A stretch of 33,387 nucleotides of DNA from Deltaproteobacteria bacterium (lineage in GTDB: Bacteria > Desulfobacterota > JADFXK01). Under the pieces are notes generated by a model. It was not told the origin of the DNA and ran no database searches. It was given only the letters and a program-made list of their open reading frames with translations. The translations under genes were made by a program, and so were the position numbers. Of the stretch, positions 7,566 through 16,532 are shown in pieces (positions within the stretch are counted from its first letter, which is position 1; the number at the start of each line of letters is the position of its first letter). The stretch is from positions 1 through 33,387 of the forward strand of contig JADFYA010000005.1 in NCBI GenBank assembly GCA_015233285.1, given 5' to 3'.

Positions 7566-8738
7566 TTGGGGCCTCGTGTGGCGGTCAAGAGGAACATACT
7601 TCAGGTTATAGATCATTTGGAGTACGGGGGGGCCCAGAGATTGCTCGTGCCCTTAGCCGAGTGGATCCACAAGGACACGTACAACCTGACCGTGTGTACC
7701 CTTCAGACTGATACGTCTTTAAAGGCAGAAATAGAATCAAAAGGGGTGAAGGTTATTTGCCTTGGGAGGACGCGCCCTAGTATCTTGTGTCTACCGCGGT
7801 TTGCTTCGTATGTGTACGGTAGCATCAGAGATTTAATGAACCTCTGCGCCGGATTAAAGATAGACGTGATTCAGTGCCATCTCTCAGATGCAGAGTTTTT
7901 GGGGATAGTGGCCGGAACCCTGAGCGGTGTGGAACTGATATTAACAACGAACCACAACGTGTTCTTACCTTCTGACCGTGGGGCGTATGATGTTCGCAAT
8001 GTGATGCGGAAAGTGTTGTCCAGGGAGCTGATTAACCGATGGGCTGATTTTGCGGTGGCTGTGTCTGAAGATGTGGGGCGGAGGCTAAGGGCTGATTTTG
8101 GGGTCAGACCTGAGAAAATCAAGGTGATCATCAATGGAATAGACGTGAACAGGTACCGGCGGCGAGAGGTGCCTGCCCAGTTACGGCAATCGCTGGGATT
8201 ACGGGTGGGGAACCGCGTGGTCACCACGGTGGGACGTCTGAGCCACCCCAAAGGGCATACTTATCTGCTTCAGGCCATCGCCTTGCTTAAGCTAAGATTT
8301 CCGGAACTAAGGCTGTTGCTGGTTGGTGATGGAGAGTTAAAGAATGACCTGAGGACGGAATGCGCCGCATTGGGATTGAAGGACCAGGTCAACTTTTTGG
8401 GAAGCCGAAACGATGTGTCCGACATACTGGCTGTGACGGACATATTCGTATTACCCTCTTTGTGGGAGGGAACGTCGTTGGCCTTGTTAGAGGCGATGGC
8501 CGCCGGAAAACCCATCATTGCCACCGCTATTGCCGGTAATATAGGGATCATAGAACATAATATAAACGGACGGCTGGTACCGGCCGGGAACGTTGAGTCC
8601 CTCGCCTCGGCAATTGCGGATTTTTTAGATAAACCGGAAATGGCTCTGAAATATGCCGACAATGCCTACCGGAACGCAGAGCGCTTTGATATCCGACAAA
8701 CTATTTCAGAACTTGAATCTCTTTGGTCGGCGCCCTAG
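7566..8738 (+). CDS. GT4-family glycosyltransferase
   Basis: A two-domain GT-B enzyme of the GT4 family (GT4-type N-terminal domain plus Glycos_transf_1), adding a sugar from a nucleotide-sugar donor to a lipid-linked acceptor at the cytoplasmic face. The N-terminal ILQVIDHLEYGGAQRLL is the GGA-type acceptor-domain loop. The C-terminal domain shows VGRLSHPKGH, LLLVGDGELK, VNFLGSRNDV and the donor-binding SLWEGTSLALLEAMAAGKP with the E-x7-E motif. About 390 residues, normal length. No ATG is available: the frame opens with TTG at 7566 or GTG at 7578, neither with a good SD, so the exact start is uncertain. Acceptor and donor cannot be predicted. Confidence 0.85.
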   Translation: MGPRVAVKRNILQVIDHLEYGGAQRLLVPLAEWIHKDTYNLTVCTLQTDTSLKAEIESKGVKVICLGRTRPSILCLPRFASYVYGSIRDLMNLCAGLKIDVIQCHLSDAEFLGIVAGTLSGVELILTTNHNVFLPSDRGAYDVRNVMRKVLSRELINRWADFAVAVSEDVGRRLRADFGVRPEKIKVIINGIDVNRYRRREVPAQLRQSLGLRVGNRVVTTVGRLSHPKGHTYLLQAIALLKLRFPELRLLLVGDGELKNDLRTECAALGLKDQVNFLGSRNDVSDILAVTDIFVLPSLWEGTSLALLEAMAAGKPIIATAIAGNIGIIEHNINGRLVPAGNVESLASAIADFLDKPEMALKYADNAYRNAERFDIRQTISELESLWSAP

Positions 8739-8821
8739 GAAGACCATAGGGAGAGCTCTATCGGCTTCCCGGTTATTCGTGTCCATTTCAAAACATCTCG
8801 ATTTTATAAGGATTATAGACG

Positions 8822-9160
8822 ATGGTTCGCCTATATGATCGTCCCTGGGGCTGCTGGGAAGAGTACATAGATGAACGTGGATACCGGGTGAAACGAATCA
8901 TCATCTCCTCCGGCAAGCGATTCTCCCTGCAATATCACCATCTGAGGTCCGAGCACTGGGTGATCGTCCAGGGTCGAGGCAGACTCACCATAGACGATTC
9001 ACAAAGAGATGTATCTGTGGGAGATTATGTCTTTATACCTGTAAATTGTCAACATCGGCTCGAAAACATTGATGAAGAGAATTTAGTTTTCATAGTGATA
9101 CAGTTAGGTAAATGCCTTGAGGAAGATATTGTCAGGCTTGAGGACGACTGGAATCGTTAA
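8822..9160 (+). CDS. Small cupin, mannose-6-phosphate isomerase type II C-terminal-like
   Basis: A 112-residue single-domain protein that begins RPWGCWEEYID and contains GKRFSLQYHHLRSEHWVIVQG, the metal-binding cupin motif of the phosphomannose isomerase/GDP-mannose pyrophosphorylase family (MannoseP_isomer). The candidate ligands are H39 or H40, E44, H45 and H78 (NCQHRLEN). Usually this domain follows a mannose-1-phosphate guanylyltransferase domain, which is absent here, so this is a free-standing isomerase or sugar-binding cupin. It could supply mannose-phosphate or another ketose/aldose interconversion for the glycan. AAGGA lies 11 bases before the ATG. It sits between two glycosyltransferases. 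Confidence 0.8.
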   Translation: MVRLYDRPWGCWEEYIDERGYRVKRIIISSGKRFSLQYHHLRSEHWVIVQGRGRLTIDDSQRDVSVGDYVFIPVNCQHRLENIDEENLVFIVIQLGKCLEEDIVRLEDDWNR

Positions 9161-9283
9161 AAGCATGCCCGCGGACGCTGGTCCAGCTTGATTTTCGCTC
9201 TTTCCACGTGCTCTATTTGGTCGTGACAGGCATGGCGGAAAAAACCGCAACAGGGTCATTATAGAGAACCTTGGCCATGATTT

Positions 9284-10444
9284 ATGTCAAGAACAACCAA
9301 AGTCAACGAGGATGGAATGGTAACTATAGCGGTGACAGGATTTCGTGGCGTTCCGGGGACTTGGGGGGGGGTAGAGCACCAGTGTGAGGAACTCTATTCG
9401 CGTCTGGCCGCCAAAGGATATAGAATTATCATTTATGCCCGTAACTCTTATGTGCCGAAGGATATTACCCTATATAAGGGCATGGAGATACGCCGGCTAC
9501 CGACGATCAATACGAAATATACGGAGGCTTTGATCCACACGTTTTTATCCATCCTCCACATTCTCAAATCAAATCCTGAAATCGTTCATATTTACTCTCA
9601 GGGCCCGGCTGTATTCAGCCCGTTAGTCAGACTATTTCGGCCGAAGATGAGGTTATTTTTCACGTGCGGCGGACTTGATTGGCAACGGAAAAAATGGCCG
9701 CCCTGGGCCTCGCGGCTAGTCCGGATCGGGGAATGGTGTTCAGCCGTGTTTCCCCATTATCGGATCGTCGTTTCAAAGGAACTGGTGAAATATTATAAAC
9801 GTAGCTATGGAGTGGAGGCCCATTACATCCCAAATGGAATTCCCGTCCCGGTTCTTAGAGAACCGAATATTATTCGCAAATTCGGGCTGACTTCGAGAGG
9901 TTATTTTCTGTTTGTCGGGCGCCTGGTGCCGGAAAAACGCGTAGAAGACATCATCATGGCCTTCGGCTTAAAGCCGCGGGGAACAAAGCTCGTAATTGTA
10001 GGGGATAGCGCCGGAGCGGATGATTATGTGCGTAAATTAAAGCTGTTGGCCGGTAATAATTCGTCTATTTTATTTATAGGTTTCCAGTACGGTGAGGCGA
10101 TACAAGAGCTATACTCCAATGCCCGGGCTTTTGTAAACGCATCAGAACTCGAGGGCTTACCATTGACGGTTCTGGAGGCTTTTTCCTATGGCCTGGAGTG
10201 TTTGCTGAGTGACATTGAACCGCACCGAGAGATCATGGGATTCAAGAACGTCGTGGGGCATTTGTTTCCTGTGCGTCAGGTCGAAACACTGGCCCGGAGA
10301 ATGGATGGAATGGATAAAATATCCAATGGATGCCTGAAAAAAATTAGGGCATTGCCCAAGACTGCGGTTGAAAGCCACTATAGTTGGGATGCAGCCGCCC
10401 TGGCCCTGGAGAAGTTATATCTGAAAAGCCTTGAAGACAGGTGA
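9284..10444 (+). CDS. GT4-family glycosyltransferase with DUF1972-like N-terminus
   Basis: A GT-B glycosyltransferase. The N-terminal TGFRGVPGTWGGVEHQCEEL matches the RGIPxxYGGxE pattern of the DUF1972/rhamnosyltransferase-like group, and FTCGGLDWQRKKW follows where this group has its acceptor loop. The C-terminal domain has FLFVGRLVPEKRVED, KLVIVGDSAG, ILFIGFQYGE and NASELEGLPLTVLEAFSYG, the donor-binding E-x7-E. The start at 9284 has no obvious SD; an ATG at 9317 preceded closely by ACGAGGA would remove eleven residues and begin nearer the conserved domain. The stop TGA at 10442-10444 overlaps an ATG that begins a 12-codon remnant described separately. Confidence 0.85.
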   Translation: MSRTTKVNEDGMVTIAVTGFRGVPGTWGGVEHQCEELYSRLAAKGYRIIIYARNSYVPKDITLYKGMEIRRLPTINTKYTEALIHTFLSILHILKSNPEIVHIYSQGPAVFSPLVRLFRPKMRLFFTCGGLDWQRKKWPPWASRLVRIGEWCSAVFPHYRIVVSKELVKYYKRSYGVEAHYIPNGIPVPVLREPNIIRKFGLTSRGYFLFVGRLVPEKRVEDIIMAFGLKPRGTKLVIVGDSAGADDYVRKLKLLAGNNSSILFIGFQYGEAIQELYSNARAFVNASELEGLPLTVLEAFSYGLECLLSDIEPHREIMGFKNVVGHLFPVRQVETLARRMDGMDKISNGCLKKIRALPKTAVESHYSWDAAALALEKLYLKSLEDR

Positions 10445-10482
10445 TGCGTGTGGCTGTCGTAGTTACCCGCACAGATGTATGA
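10444..10482 (+). pseudogene. Start of a lost glycosyltransferase gene (12 codons)
   Basis: The stop of the upstream gene overlaps an ATG (TGATG at 10442-10446, typical of translational coupling). The new frame reads MRVAVVVTRTDV and then stops. This is the beta-strand and first loop with which many GT4 enzymes begin, before a GGA-type loop. It then breaks off, and the following transferase gene starts 36 bases later in the same frame. The simplest reading is a deletion scar of an ancestral glycosyltransferase. Chance cannot be excluded over such a short stretch. Confidence 0.4.
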
Positions 10483-10518
10483 AAGCACTCACTTCTTAAG
10501 CTACCTGGATGTCGTGTT

Positions 10519-11955
10519 ATGGCTTCGGCTGAGAATAAATTGTTGATACACATTCACAGGGTTTTTGATACGGCCCTTACCGCGGCAGCTTTTTCCCTGG
10601 CCTATTCCATCAAGAAATACTTTCTCCCATATCCGATCGGCGGTCTTGAGGATATGCCGATCTATCATGCCGTGTTGTTTCTATCAATTATAATTTCTTA
10701 TTCCGGTTTTGCCTCGAGCCGGTACCATCTGAATTACCGGATGACTATAACTTGGCGGTTTTTTTGGAAAATCACAAAACTTGTAACTCTCAATACGGCG
10801 GTGCTTATATTATGTTTATACGCCCTAAAGATCACAGACATCAGCCGGTTGCTGATAGGCATATTTTATAGCCTGAACATTTTGTTGTTGATGTTCAGTT
10901 GGTGGGTCATGTCGCTCGTCCGGGGAAAGACAGGGGCTGAACATGCTCTGCTGATCATTATCGGGAGCGAGGGAGAGGCTCGGGAATTCGTTAAATTTAT
11001 AAGTGATAACCCTGACCTGAAATATAAGGTGTTGGGGTGTCTGGACATAGATGTCGATAGCGTCGGCAAGGCGGTCTACCAGGACGTTTGTGTCATTGGT
11101 ACCGTCGAGCAATTGGTGCATTATTTAGATAGCGAGGTGGTCGATGAAATTGTCCTGGCCACGCCAATTGATAAACTGGATAAGGCGGGTGAGTACTTGG
11201 CAGTGGCCGAGTTAGTCGGCGTTCCGATCCGGATATTGCCGCATTGGCATTTGCAAAAGCTTCTGGCCGATATTCCTAAGTTCTACAACCTCCAGTTTGA
11301 AGAGTTCAATGGGGTGGCTACCTTACTCTTAACGGCTACTCCCTTCAAGCGGGGGTGGCTCCTGGTGAAAGCGGCCATGGATTACGTGCTGGCCGGTATC
11401 GGGATAGTTTTGTTGTGCCCATTGCTTGCAGCCATTGCATGCACCATCAAGATAGTGTCGCCTGGGCCGGTATTTTTCAAGCAAGAGCGGGTGGGGTTGT
11501 TCGGCCGCAAATTCACCCTATTCAAATTTCGGACAATGGTGGTCGGCGCGGAGAAGATGCAGGAGGAGATGACCCGCTATAACGAGGCGGACGGACCCGT
11601 GTTCAAGATAAAGCATGATCCTCGGATTATTCCCCGGGTTGGGACCGTGTTGCGCAAAACCAGCCTGGATGAATTGCCCAATTTGATCAATGTCCTTCGA
11701 GGCGAGATGAGCTTAGTCGGGCCTCGTCCGCCTGTTCCCTCTGAAGTAAGGAGCTATGACCTCAGTGAAAGACGGCGCTTTTCCATGAAACCTGGCTTGA
11801 CCTGTATTTGGCAAATCAGCAAGGATCGGAACAAGACCGAATTTGAAGAATGGATGAAAATGGATCTCGAGTATATCGATAATTGGTCCTTATGGCTGGA
11901 TCTGAAGATAATATTTAAGACCTTGAAGGTGGTTCTCTTCGGGTATGGGATGTAA
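10519..11955 (+). CDS. Undecaprenyl-phosphate sugar-1-phosphate transferase (WbaP/WcaJ type)
   Basis: The initiating enzyme of glycan assembly: it transfers a hexose-1-phosphate from UDP-sugar to undecaprenyl phosphate at the inner membrane. About four N-terminal TM helices lead to a nucleotide-binding-like segment (ALLIIIGSEGEAREFVKFI, CoA_binding_3-like). A hydrophobic re-entrant helix follows (AMDYVLAGIGIVLLCPLLAA). The catalytic bacterial sugar transferase domain then shows FFKQERVGLFGRKFTLFKFRTM, KTSLDELPNLINVLRGEMSLVGPRPP and the C-terminal GLTCIWQISKDRNKTEFEEW. At 478 residues it has full family length. The ATG at 10519 lacks a clear SD. Galactose or glucose specificity cannot be told from sequence here. 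Confidence 0.9.
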   Translation: MASAENKLLIHIHRVFDTALTAAAFSLAYSIKKYFLPYPIGGLEDMPIYHAVLFLSIIISYSGFASSRYHLNYRMTITWRFFWKITKLVTLNTAVLILCLYALKITDISRLLIGIFYSLNILLLMFSWWVMSLVRGKTGAEHALLIIIGSEGEAREFVKFISDNPDLKYKVLGCLDIDVDSVGKAVYQDVCVIGTVEQLVHYLDSEVVDEIVLATPIDKLDKAGEYLAVAELVGVPIRILPHWHLQKLLADIPKFYNLQFEEFNGVATLLLTATPFKRGWLLVKAAMDYVLAGIGIVLLCPLLAAIACTIKIVSPGPVFFKQERVGLFGRKFTLFKFRTMVVGAEKMQEEMTRYNEADGPVFKIKHDPRIIPRVGTVLRKTSLDELPNLINVLRGEMSLVGPRPPVPSEVRSYDLSERRRFSMKPGLTCIWQISKDRNKTEFEEWMKMDLEYIDNWSLWLDLKIIFKTLKVVLFGYGM

Positions 11956-11973
11956 AAAGGTTGGGTTACCGAT

Positions 11974-13566
11974 TTGGATTACTACGAACACCAGGAGGCG
12001 CACCACGCCAATACATACCAGCTTATTGCCCGGGCTGGAGCGGTCATTATCGCTTTAACCCTGGTCGACAAAGGTATGGCTCTGGTGAAGGAAGTGCTCA
12101 TGGCTCACCGTTTTGGGATTGCGGCCAGTCTGGATGTCTACAACCTGGCTTACGCCCTTCCTGGTCTGACCATGCTAATGTTTACCGGGGCCTTTGTGGC
12201 CTCGTTTGTCCCTCTCTATATCGAGTGGTCCAATCGGTCCAGCGCCACACAAGCGAATGCGAGGGCGTTGGCATTGTTTTATATGAGTATTTTATTCTTT
12301 GGAATTTTGGCCTTAGCCGTTTACATGTTGAGTCCGTTTATTTTTCCGGCGATGGGGTATGGTTTAGACGCGAACCAAAAAACGCTGGGCATAGGGATAG
12401 AAAAACTGCTTTCAGTATTGCTCCTGATTGACGGGGCGAGCATCATTTTGACGGGGTTACTACATGCGCGCAAGGATTTTGTCGGTTTGCATGTGGCCCC
12501 AATATCTGTAAATTTTGTTTCTATCGTCTTATTGCTCTGTTGCCGTCAGATGGGGATATACGTCTTGGCCTGGGGGATGGTGCTGGGGACTCTGGGCAAG
12601 TTTCTTTACATGGGCTTCAGCCTGCATCGGAGTGGATTTCGATTTCTGGATAAGGTGGCATTAGATAAAAGTGAGATTAATACATTCCTGTTGCTGGCCC
12701 TCCCCTTGTTGGGAGGTCAGTTGATTGCTAACTCCAACGTCTTAGTCGACCAGATGATGGCCACGCAACTTCCTCCCGGCTCCGTATCCACTTTAAGGTA
12801 CGCCTACAGGATCAACGACCTTCCCACCCAGGTGGTCATTATTGCTCTTTCCAGGGCGATCTTTCCTTTCATTAGCGAAGCGGCGGCAGTCGGAAATTTC
12901 GATGACTTGAGGAATATATTTAAGTACAGCATTATCTTTCTCGGGTTTGTGACTTTCCCCATCACCTGCCTGGTGGGGCTGTTTGCGGATGACATTGTGG
13001 CCGTTCTCTTGCAACGTGGGGCTTTTGATGGGCATGCGGCCGAGCAGACCGCCAAGGCTCTGGTGCTTTACTGTTCAGGACTGTCATTTCAAGCCTATAC
13101 CTATGTTAATGGAACCTTTTTTGCCGCCATGAAAAACACGATGCCTCTTTTTGTGATGGGACTGGTATCGATCGGGTTGAATTTTGGATTTAACCTGATG
13201 TTTATGCATTTTCTCGGCGTTGCGGGAATTGCGCTGTCCACGACTGCTGTTTCAGTAGTTGTGACATTGGTTTTTTTAGTCTTGCTGAAGCGGCGCCTCA
13301 TGATAACAGACCTATCCGACCTGTATCACAGCTTGAGCAGACTACTGATGGCCGTGGCCTGTATGTTTGTGATGGGGTATCTAGCTTTGAAGCTGATGGG
13401 GAATTTAGGAATTAGCCGGTATGTCTACTTCCCGACGATTACGGTGCTGATTTGTTCATGCTACCTCGGGATAATCTGGTTATTCAAGACGAGGGATTTG
13501 GGAGTGTGCTTTGAGACGGTTTGGGGGACGATCAAGAATCTCAAAGGGCGTCCGCATTATGGTTGA
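11974..13566 (+). CDS. MurJ/MviN-type lipid-linked oligosaccharide flippase (probable Wzx role)
   Basis: A 530-residue multi-pass MOP-superfamily transporter of the MurJ type. Family-typical segments include VDKGMALVKEVLMAHRFGIAAS near the start, DVYNLAYALPGLTMLMFTGAF, ALPLLGGQLIANSNVLVDQMMA and ALSRAIFPFISE. About fourteen TM segments are predicted by eye. MurJ flips lipid II, but within an exopolysaccharide locus such a protein more likely flips the undecaprenyl-linked repeat unit to the periplasm. The frame has no early ATG; TTG at 11974 is the first start and AAAAAGG lies 13 bases upstream. The last eight bases (ATGGTTGA) overlap the first possible ATG of the next gene, suggesting coupling. 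Confidence 0.85.
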   Translation: MDYYEHQEAHHANTYQLIARAGAVIIALTLVDKGMALVKEVLMAHRFGIAASLDVYNLAYALPGLTMLMFTGAFVASFVPLYIEWSNRSSATQANARALALFYMSILFFGILALAVYMLSPFIFPAMGYGLDANQKTLGIGIEKLLSVLLLIDGASIILTGLLHARKDFVGLHVAPISVNFVSIVLLLCCRQMGIYVLAWGMVLGTLGKFLYMGFSLHRSGFRFLDKVALDKSEINTFLLLALPLLGGQLIANSNVLVDQMMATQLPPGSVSTLRYAYRINDLPTQVVIIALSRAIFPFISEAAAVGNFDDLRNIFKYSIIFLGFVTFPITCLVGLFADDIVAVLLQRGAFDGHAAEQTAKALVLYCSGLSFQAYTYVNGTFFAAMKNTMPLFVMGLVSIGLNFGFNLMFMHFLGVAGIALSTTAVSVVVTLVFLVLLKRRLMITDLSDLYHSLSRLLMAVACMFVMGYLALKLMGNLGISRYVYFPTITVLICSCYLGIIWLFKTRDLGVCFETVWGTIKNLKGRPHYG

Positions 13567-14293
13567 GGTCTATGCCACCTGCGCATCGGGAAAAAATTCG
13601 CACCTGAGATGGTCGGTTGTATTTACCTGGTTCATCTATGGTCGGGTTGTCTTGTATTGGGGGACAATCTTCAGGTGGATGTATGTCTCCGCAATATGCC
13701 TGGGTGCAGCGGCATCCTTACCTTCGCCGTTGTTTGCACAGTATCTGCTGGATGATAACGCTAGTGTGCCGAAACAGTATCTGGTCGTGCTATCGGGCAA
13801 TGTAACCAAGGAAAAATTCGGTGGCAGTCAGTGCCTGTTGTTCCTATCCCATTCCGCTGACAGGGTAGAACCTTATCAGGTTGTTATCCTTCCCTTTCCG
13901 CAAAGAAACTCCAGAAATTGTTTTTTTTGGGACTCCGCGACGAGTGCGATGACCTATTATTATGCTGATGAGATAGTGTGCGAGGTCAAAAGATCATATA
14001 TTAAGCCGCCTAATGTCAACTTTTTTTATCTCAGTCCCAAATTATTGAAGAGCTCCGAGTCGTCGATTCAACATAAAGATGAGGAGAAAAAGCATATACT
14101 TAAAGTCGCTCTTCCAACTAAGGTGTTGGCTCAGGCCGGGAAGTTGGTCTTGCGAATAAGTAGTAATAGAGTCTCCGGATCTGTGTGGATTAAGGGATAT
14201 GATAAGATACAGCACGCATATGTGCAATATAACGCGCAGTTCCAAGGCAAGAGGACCTATAATTTAGACTCAAGGAAGCCAATCTATAAATAG
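13559..14293 (+). CDS. Secreted protein of unknown function
   Basis: No family recognised. The ATG at 13559 overlaps the flippase stop (ATGGTTGA), which favours coupled translation, but the resulting N-terminus has an unusually long region before its hydrophobic stretch. An alternative ATG at 13679, preceded by CAGGTGG, starts directly on a signal-peptide-like sequence (MYVSAICLGAAASLPSPLFA, then Q). The mature part of about 180 residues is polar, with beta-strand character, two separated cysteines and several paired aromatics (FFWDSATSAMTYYYADE). It lies between the flippase and a secreted beta-propeller, so a role in export or modification of the glycan is possible but unproven. Confidence 0.6.
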   Translation: MVEVYATCASGKNSHLRWSVVFTWFIYGRVVLYWGTIFRWMYVSAICLGAAASLPSPLFAQYLLDDNASVPKQYLVVLSGNVTKEKFGGSQCLLFLSHSADRVEPYQVVILPFPQRNSRNCFFWDSATSAMTYYYADEIVCEVKRSYIKPPNVNFFYLSPKLLKSSESSIQHKDEEKKHILKVALPTKVLAQAGKLVLRISSNRVSGSVWIKGYDKIQHAYVQYNAQFQGKRTYNLDSRKPIYK

Positions 14294-14410
14294 TACGTTC
14301 GTAGCCTATCAAAGAGCGGGGACTTTCTTACCTTCCTTCCGTCTACAAAATCTATGTACAAGGCAAAACTTCGGCCGAAAATATAGTGCCTGGTTCGGGG
14401 GGCATAACTT

Positions 14411-16516
14411 ATGAAAAATCAGAATAGAACAAAGCCGTTGACTTACCTGATTTATGCTTGTGTTGTTTTGCTCTTGTGCTGGGTAATGACCTATGACGGT
14501 TATGCCGAAGAACAGTTGCCCCTGAACCAGATATCTCTTTCCCCGTGCGGATACGAAGGTGGCGGCCGGTTTACCTCTATCGCGATAGACCCGCGGCACC
14601 CGGAGATCATCTTCATCGGGTCTGATGTGTCGGGAATTTATAAAAGCGTGGATGGGGGGAAAAGCTTCCAGATGAAGGGCCAGGGGCTGGAGAGTTTTGC
14701 CGTGGCTGACATACTTATCCACCCTGATGATTCCCGGCAGGTCTTTGTCCTGACCGACGATGGGCTTTATGCGAGCCCGGACGGAGGGGAAACCTGGCTG
14801 AAGCACAGCGAGGAAATAAGATACAATTCCCGTCAGTTAGGAAACAATTTGATTCTGTGCTCCGGTGGTGGACTCTGGGTGGCCACGCCTGATAACGGAG
14901 TGTGGCAAGTTGAGCTGGGCGGCCCTACCGGCCGGCAGGCGCATCGCATCCCGGGTTTGGAGAAGTTCCAGGTAAACTGCCTGTCCCTCTTGGGTCCAAG
15001 TGTCTATGCCGGAACGGACCGAGGTGTTTTTCGGTTGATTGAAGAAAAATGGCAGCCATGGAGCGAGGGGCTGGACCCGGATCAGCGGGAGATTGTGAAC
15101 ATGGCGGCTCACCCGAACGGACGCCTGTATGTGGTGGAGAAGAGGCGCGGGGTGTATGTCTGGAATGGAGAAAAGATGCAGTGGGAGGCCCGCCGGCTGG
15201 GACTGATGCAGATGGCCGCTGACCGGCTGGCTGCATTCAAATTACTCGGTGTTGCCCCTCAAAATCCTGATTTAATTTTTCTGGGCATTTATCCGGAGAC
15301 CTGGCCTCGTCTGCTTTACAAGTCGAGCGATGGAGGCAACTCATGGAAAAAGATAACTGAATTTCATTTTAAACCAGGCGCGCCTGAGACCTTTGCCAAA
15401 GGGCAAATGGACCTCGAAAAGATCGCTTTCTCTCCAGGCAACCCCCGCCGACTCTATCTCACGGATTGGATGAATGTGTGGCAAAGTCCCGACGAGGGGG
15501 AAAACTGGTACCAGGTTCATCGTGGACTTCAGAATACGGTCATCAACGATATTCGGGTACATCCTATGGCGCCGGCCCGAATTTTTCTGGCCGTGGCGGA
15601 CAACGGGATTGTCGTCAGTAATGACCACGGCAAAACCTGGAAACGTAAAATGACCGGTCTTCCTGATGGCCATGCCCTGCAAGCGGCTTTCTCCGGTCAG
15701 GACCCCCAAAAAATATATGTGCTGATGAATCCGTGGAACAAGAAAGAAAAGAAGTTCTTCGTTTACCGCAGCCTCAATGGTGGTGAGAGCTGGGATGACC
15801 TGAGCTTCCCTGTGCCGGGAGACCCGTTGCCGAAACTGGGATTTGTTGATGGGGCGGCCACCAATCTGGCCGTAGATCCAAAAAATGACGACACCGTGTA
15901 CCTGGGCGCGAACGGTTATGGAGTCTTTAAAAGTGTGGACGGAGGAAAAAACTGGAAACGCATGAACCAGGGCCTGACCACGCCTTATATCAAGGGGCCG
16001 CGGGCCCTGATGATTGATCCGGAGAATCCCAAAACTATTTATGCCGGCACTCTCCAAGGCGGGGTGTACCAGAGCATCAACGGAGGAGAAAGCTGGACGC
16101 CCATTAGTCCGGGTCATCCCTTTACCTTTGGGATGGCTATTGCTCCATCGAATCCGTCACGTTTATTGGTGGCGTGTGCCGAAAAAAAAATGATTATCAG
16201 TGAAGATAAAGGCAAGACCTGGAAGGTGGTCCAGCTTCCAGGTAAAGCGCCGGCCCACATCACGGCCTATGCCGTTGCGGTTCATCCCGCTCACCCCAAT
16301 TTGGTGGTAGTTGGCACGCTGGCCTATTCGTACAAGGCCTCGGATGGGCTGTTTGTCAGCCGGAATGGGGGTGTTAGCTTTGAACCGTATCCCCTGGGGG
16401 ACGTACCTCGGGTCAGCGTCAATGTGGTGGAGATGCCTCAATGGCCGGAGTGCCGGTTTCTGGTCGGGCTTAACGGATCAGGACCCTTTGAAGGCCGGAT
16501 GGACAAATGCAACTGA
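14411..16516 (+). CDS. Secreted BNR/Asp-box beta-propeller protein, GH74-like
   Basis: A signal peptide (basic MKNQNRTK, then YLIYACVVLLLCWVM) precedes about 660 residues of repeats. I count ten Asp-box/BNR signatures of the S-x-D/N-x-G-x-[ST]-[WF] type, for example YKSVDGGKSF, YASPDGGETW, YKSSDGGNSW, WQSPDEGENW, VVSNDHGKTW, YRSLNGGESW, FKSVDGGKNW, YQSINGGESW, IISEDKGKTW and FVSRNGGVSF. This is typical of VPS10/sortilin-like and GH74-type propellers. The propeller may bind or cleave the exported polysaccharide. Catalytic Asp residues of GH74 cannot be assigned by eye. GGGGGGC precedes the ATG by seven bases. It may be a glycosidase, a lyase or only a binding protein. Confidence 0.8.
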   Translation: MKNQNRTKPLTYLIYACVVLLLCWVMTYDGYAEEQLPLNQISLSPCGYEGGGRFTSIAIDPRHPEIIFIGSDVSGIYKSVDGGKSFQMKGQGLESFAVADILIHPDDSRQVFVLTDDGLYASPDGGETWLKHSEEIRYNSRQLGNNLILCSGGGLWVATPDNGVWQVELGGPTGRQAHRIPGLEKFQVNCLSLLGPSVYAGTDRGVFRLIEEKWQPWSEGLDPDQREIVNMAAHPNGRLYVVEKRRGVYVWNGEKMQWEARRLGLMQMAADRLAAFKLLGVAPQNPDLIFLGIYPETWPRLLYKSSDGGNSWKKITEFHFKPGAPETFAKGQMDLEKIAFSPGNPRRLYLTDWMNVWQSPDEGENWYQVHRGLQNTVINDIRVHPMAPARIFLAVADNGIVVSNDHGKTWKRKMTGLPDGHALQAAFSGQDPQKIYVLMNPWNKKEKKFFVYRSLNGGESWDDLSFPVPGDPLPKLGFVDGAATNLAVDPKNDDTVYLGANGYGVFKSVDGGKNWKRMNQGLTTPYIKGPRALMIDPENPKTIYAGTLQGGVYQSINGGESWTPISPGHPFTFGMAIAPSNPSRLLVACAEKKMIISEDKGKTWKVVQLPGKAPAHITAYAVAVHPAHPNLVVVGTLAYSYKASDGLFVSRNGGVSFEPYPLGDVPRVSVNVVEMPQWPECRFLVGLNGSGPFEGRMDKCN

Positions 16517-16532
16517 GGGGAGGCGATTGGTC

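Noticed and set aside
11961..12431. 156-residue + strand ORF starting at TTG 11961
   Set aside because: It overlaps the flippase gene in another frame; its product is glycine- and arginine-rich and non-globular, whereas the flippase frame is full length and membrane-spanning.
15341..16117. 258-residue minus-strand ORF inside the propeller gene
   Set aside because: It lies wholly within a well-supported + strand gene with repeated Asp boxes; its length follows from the repeat-driven codon pattern.
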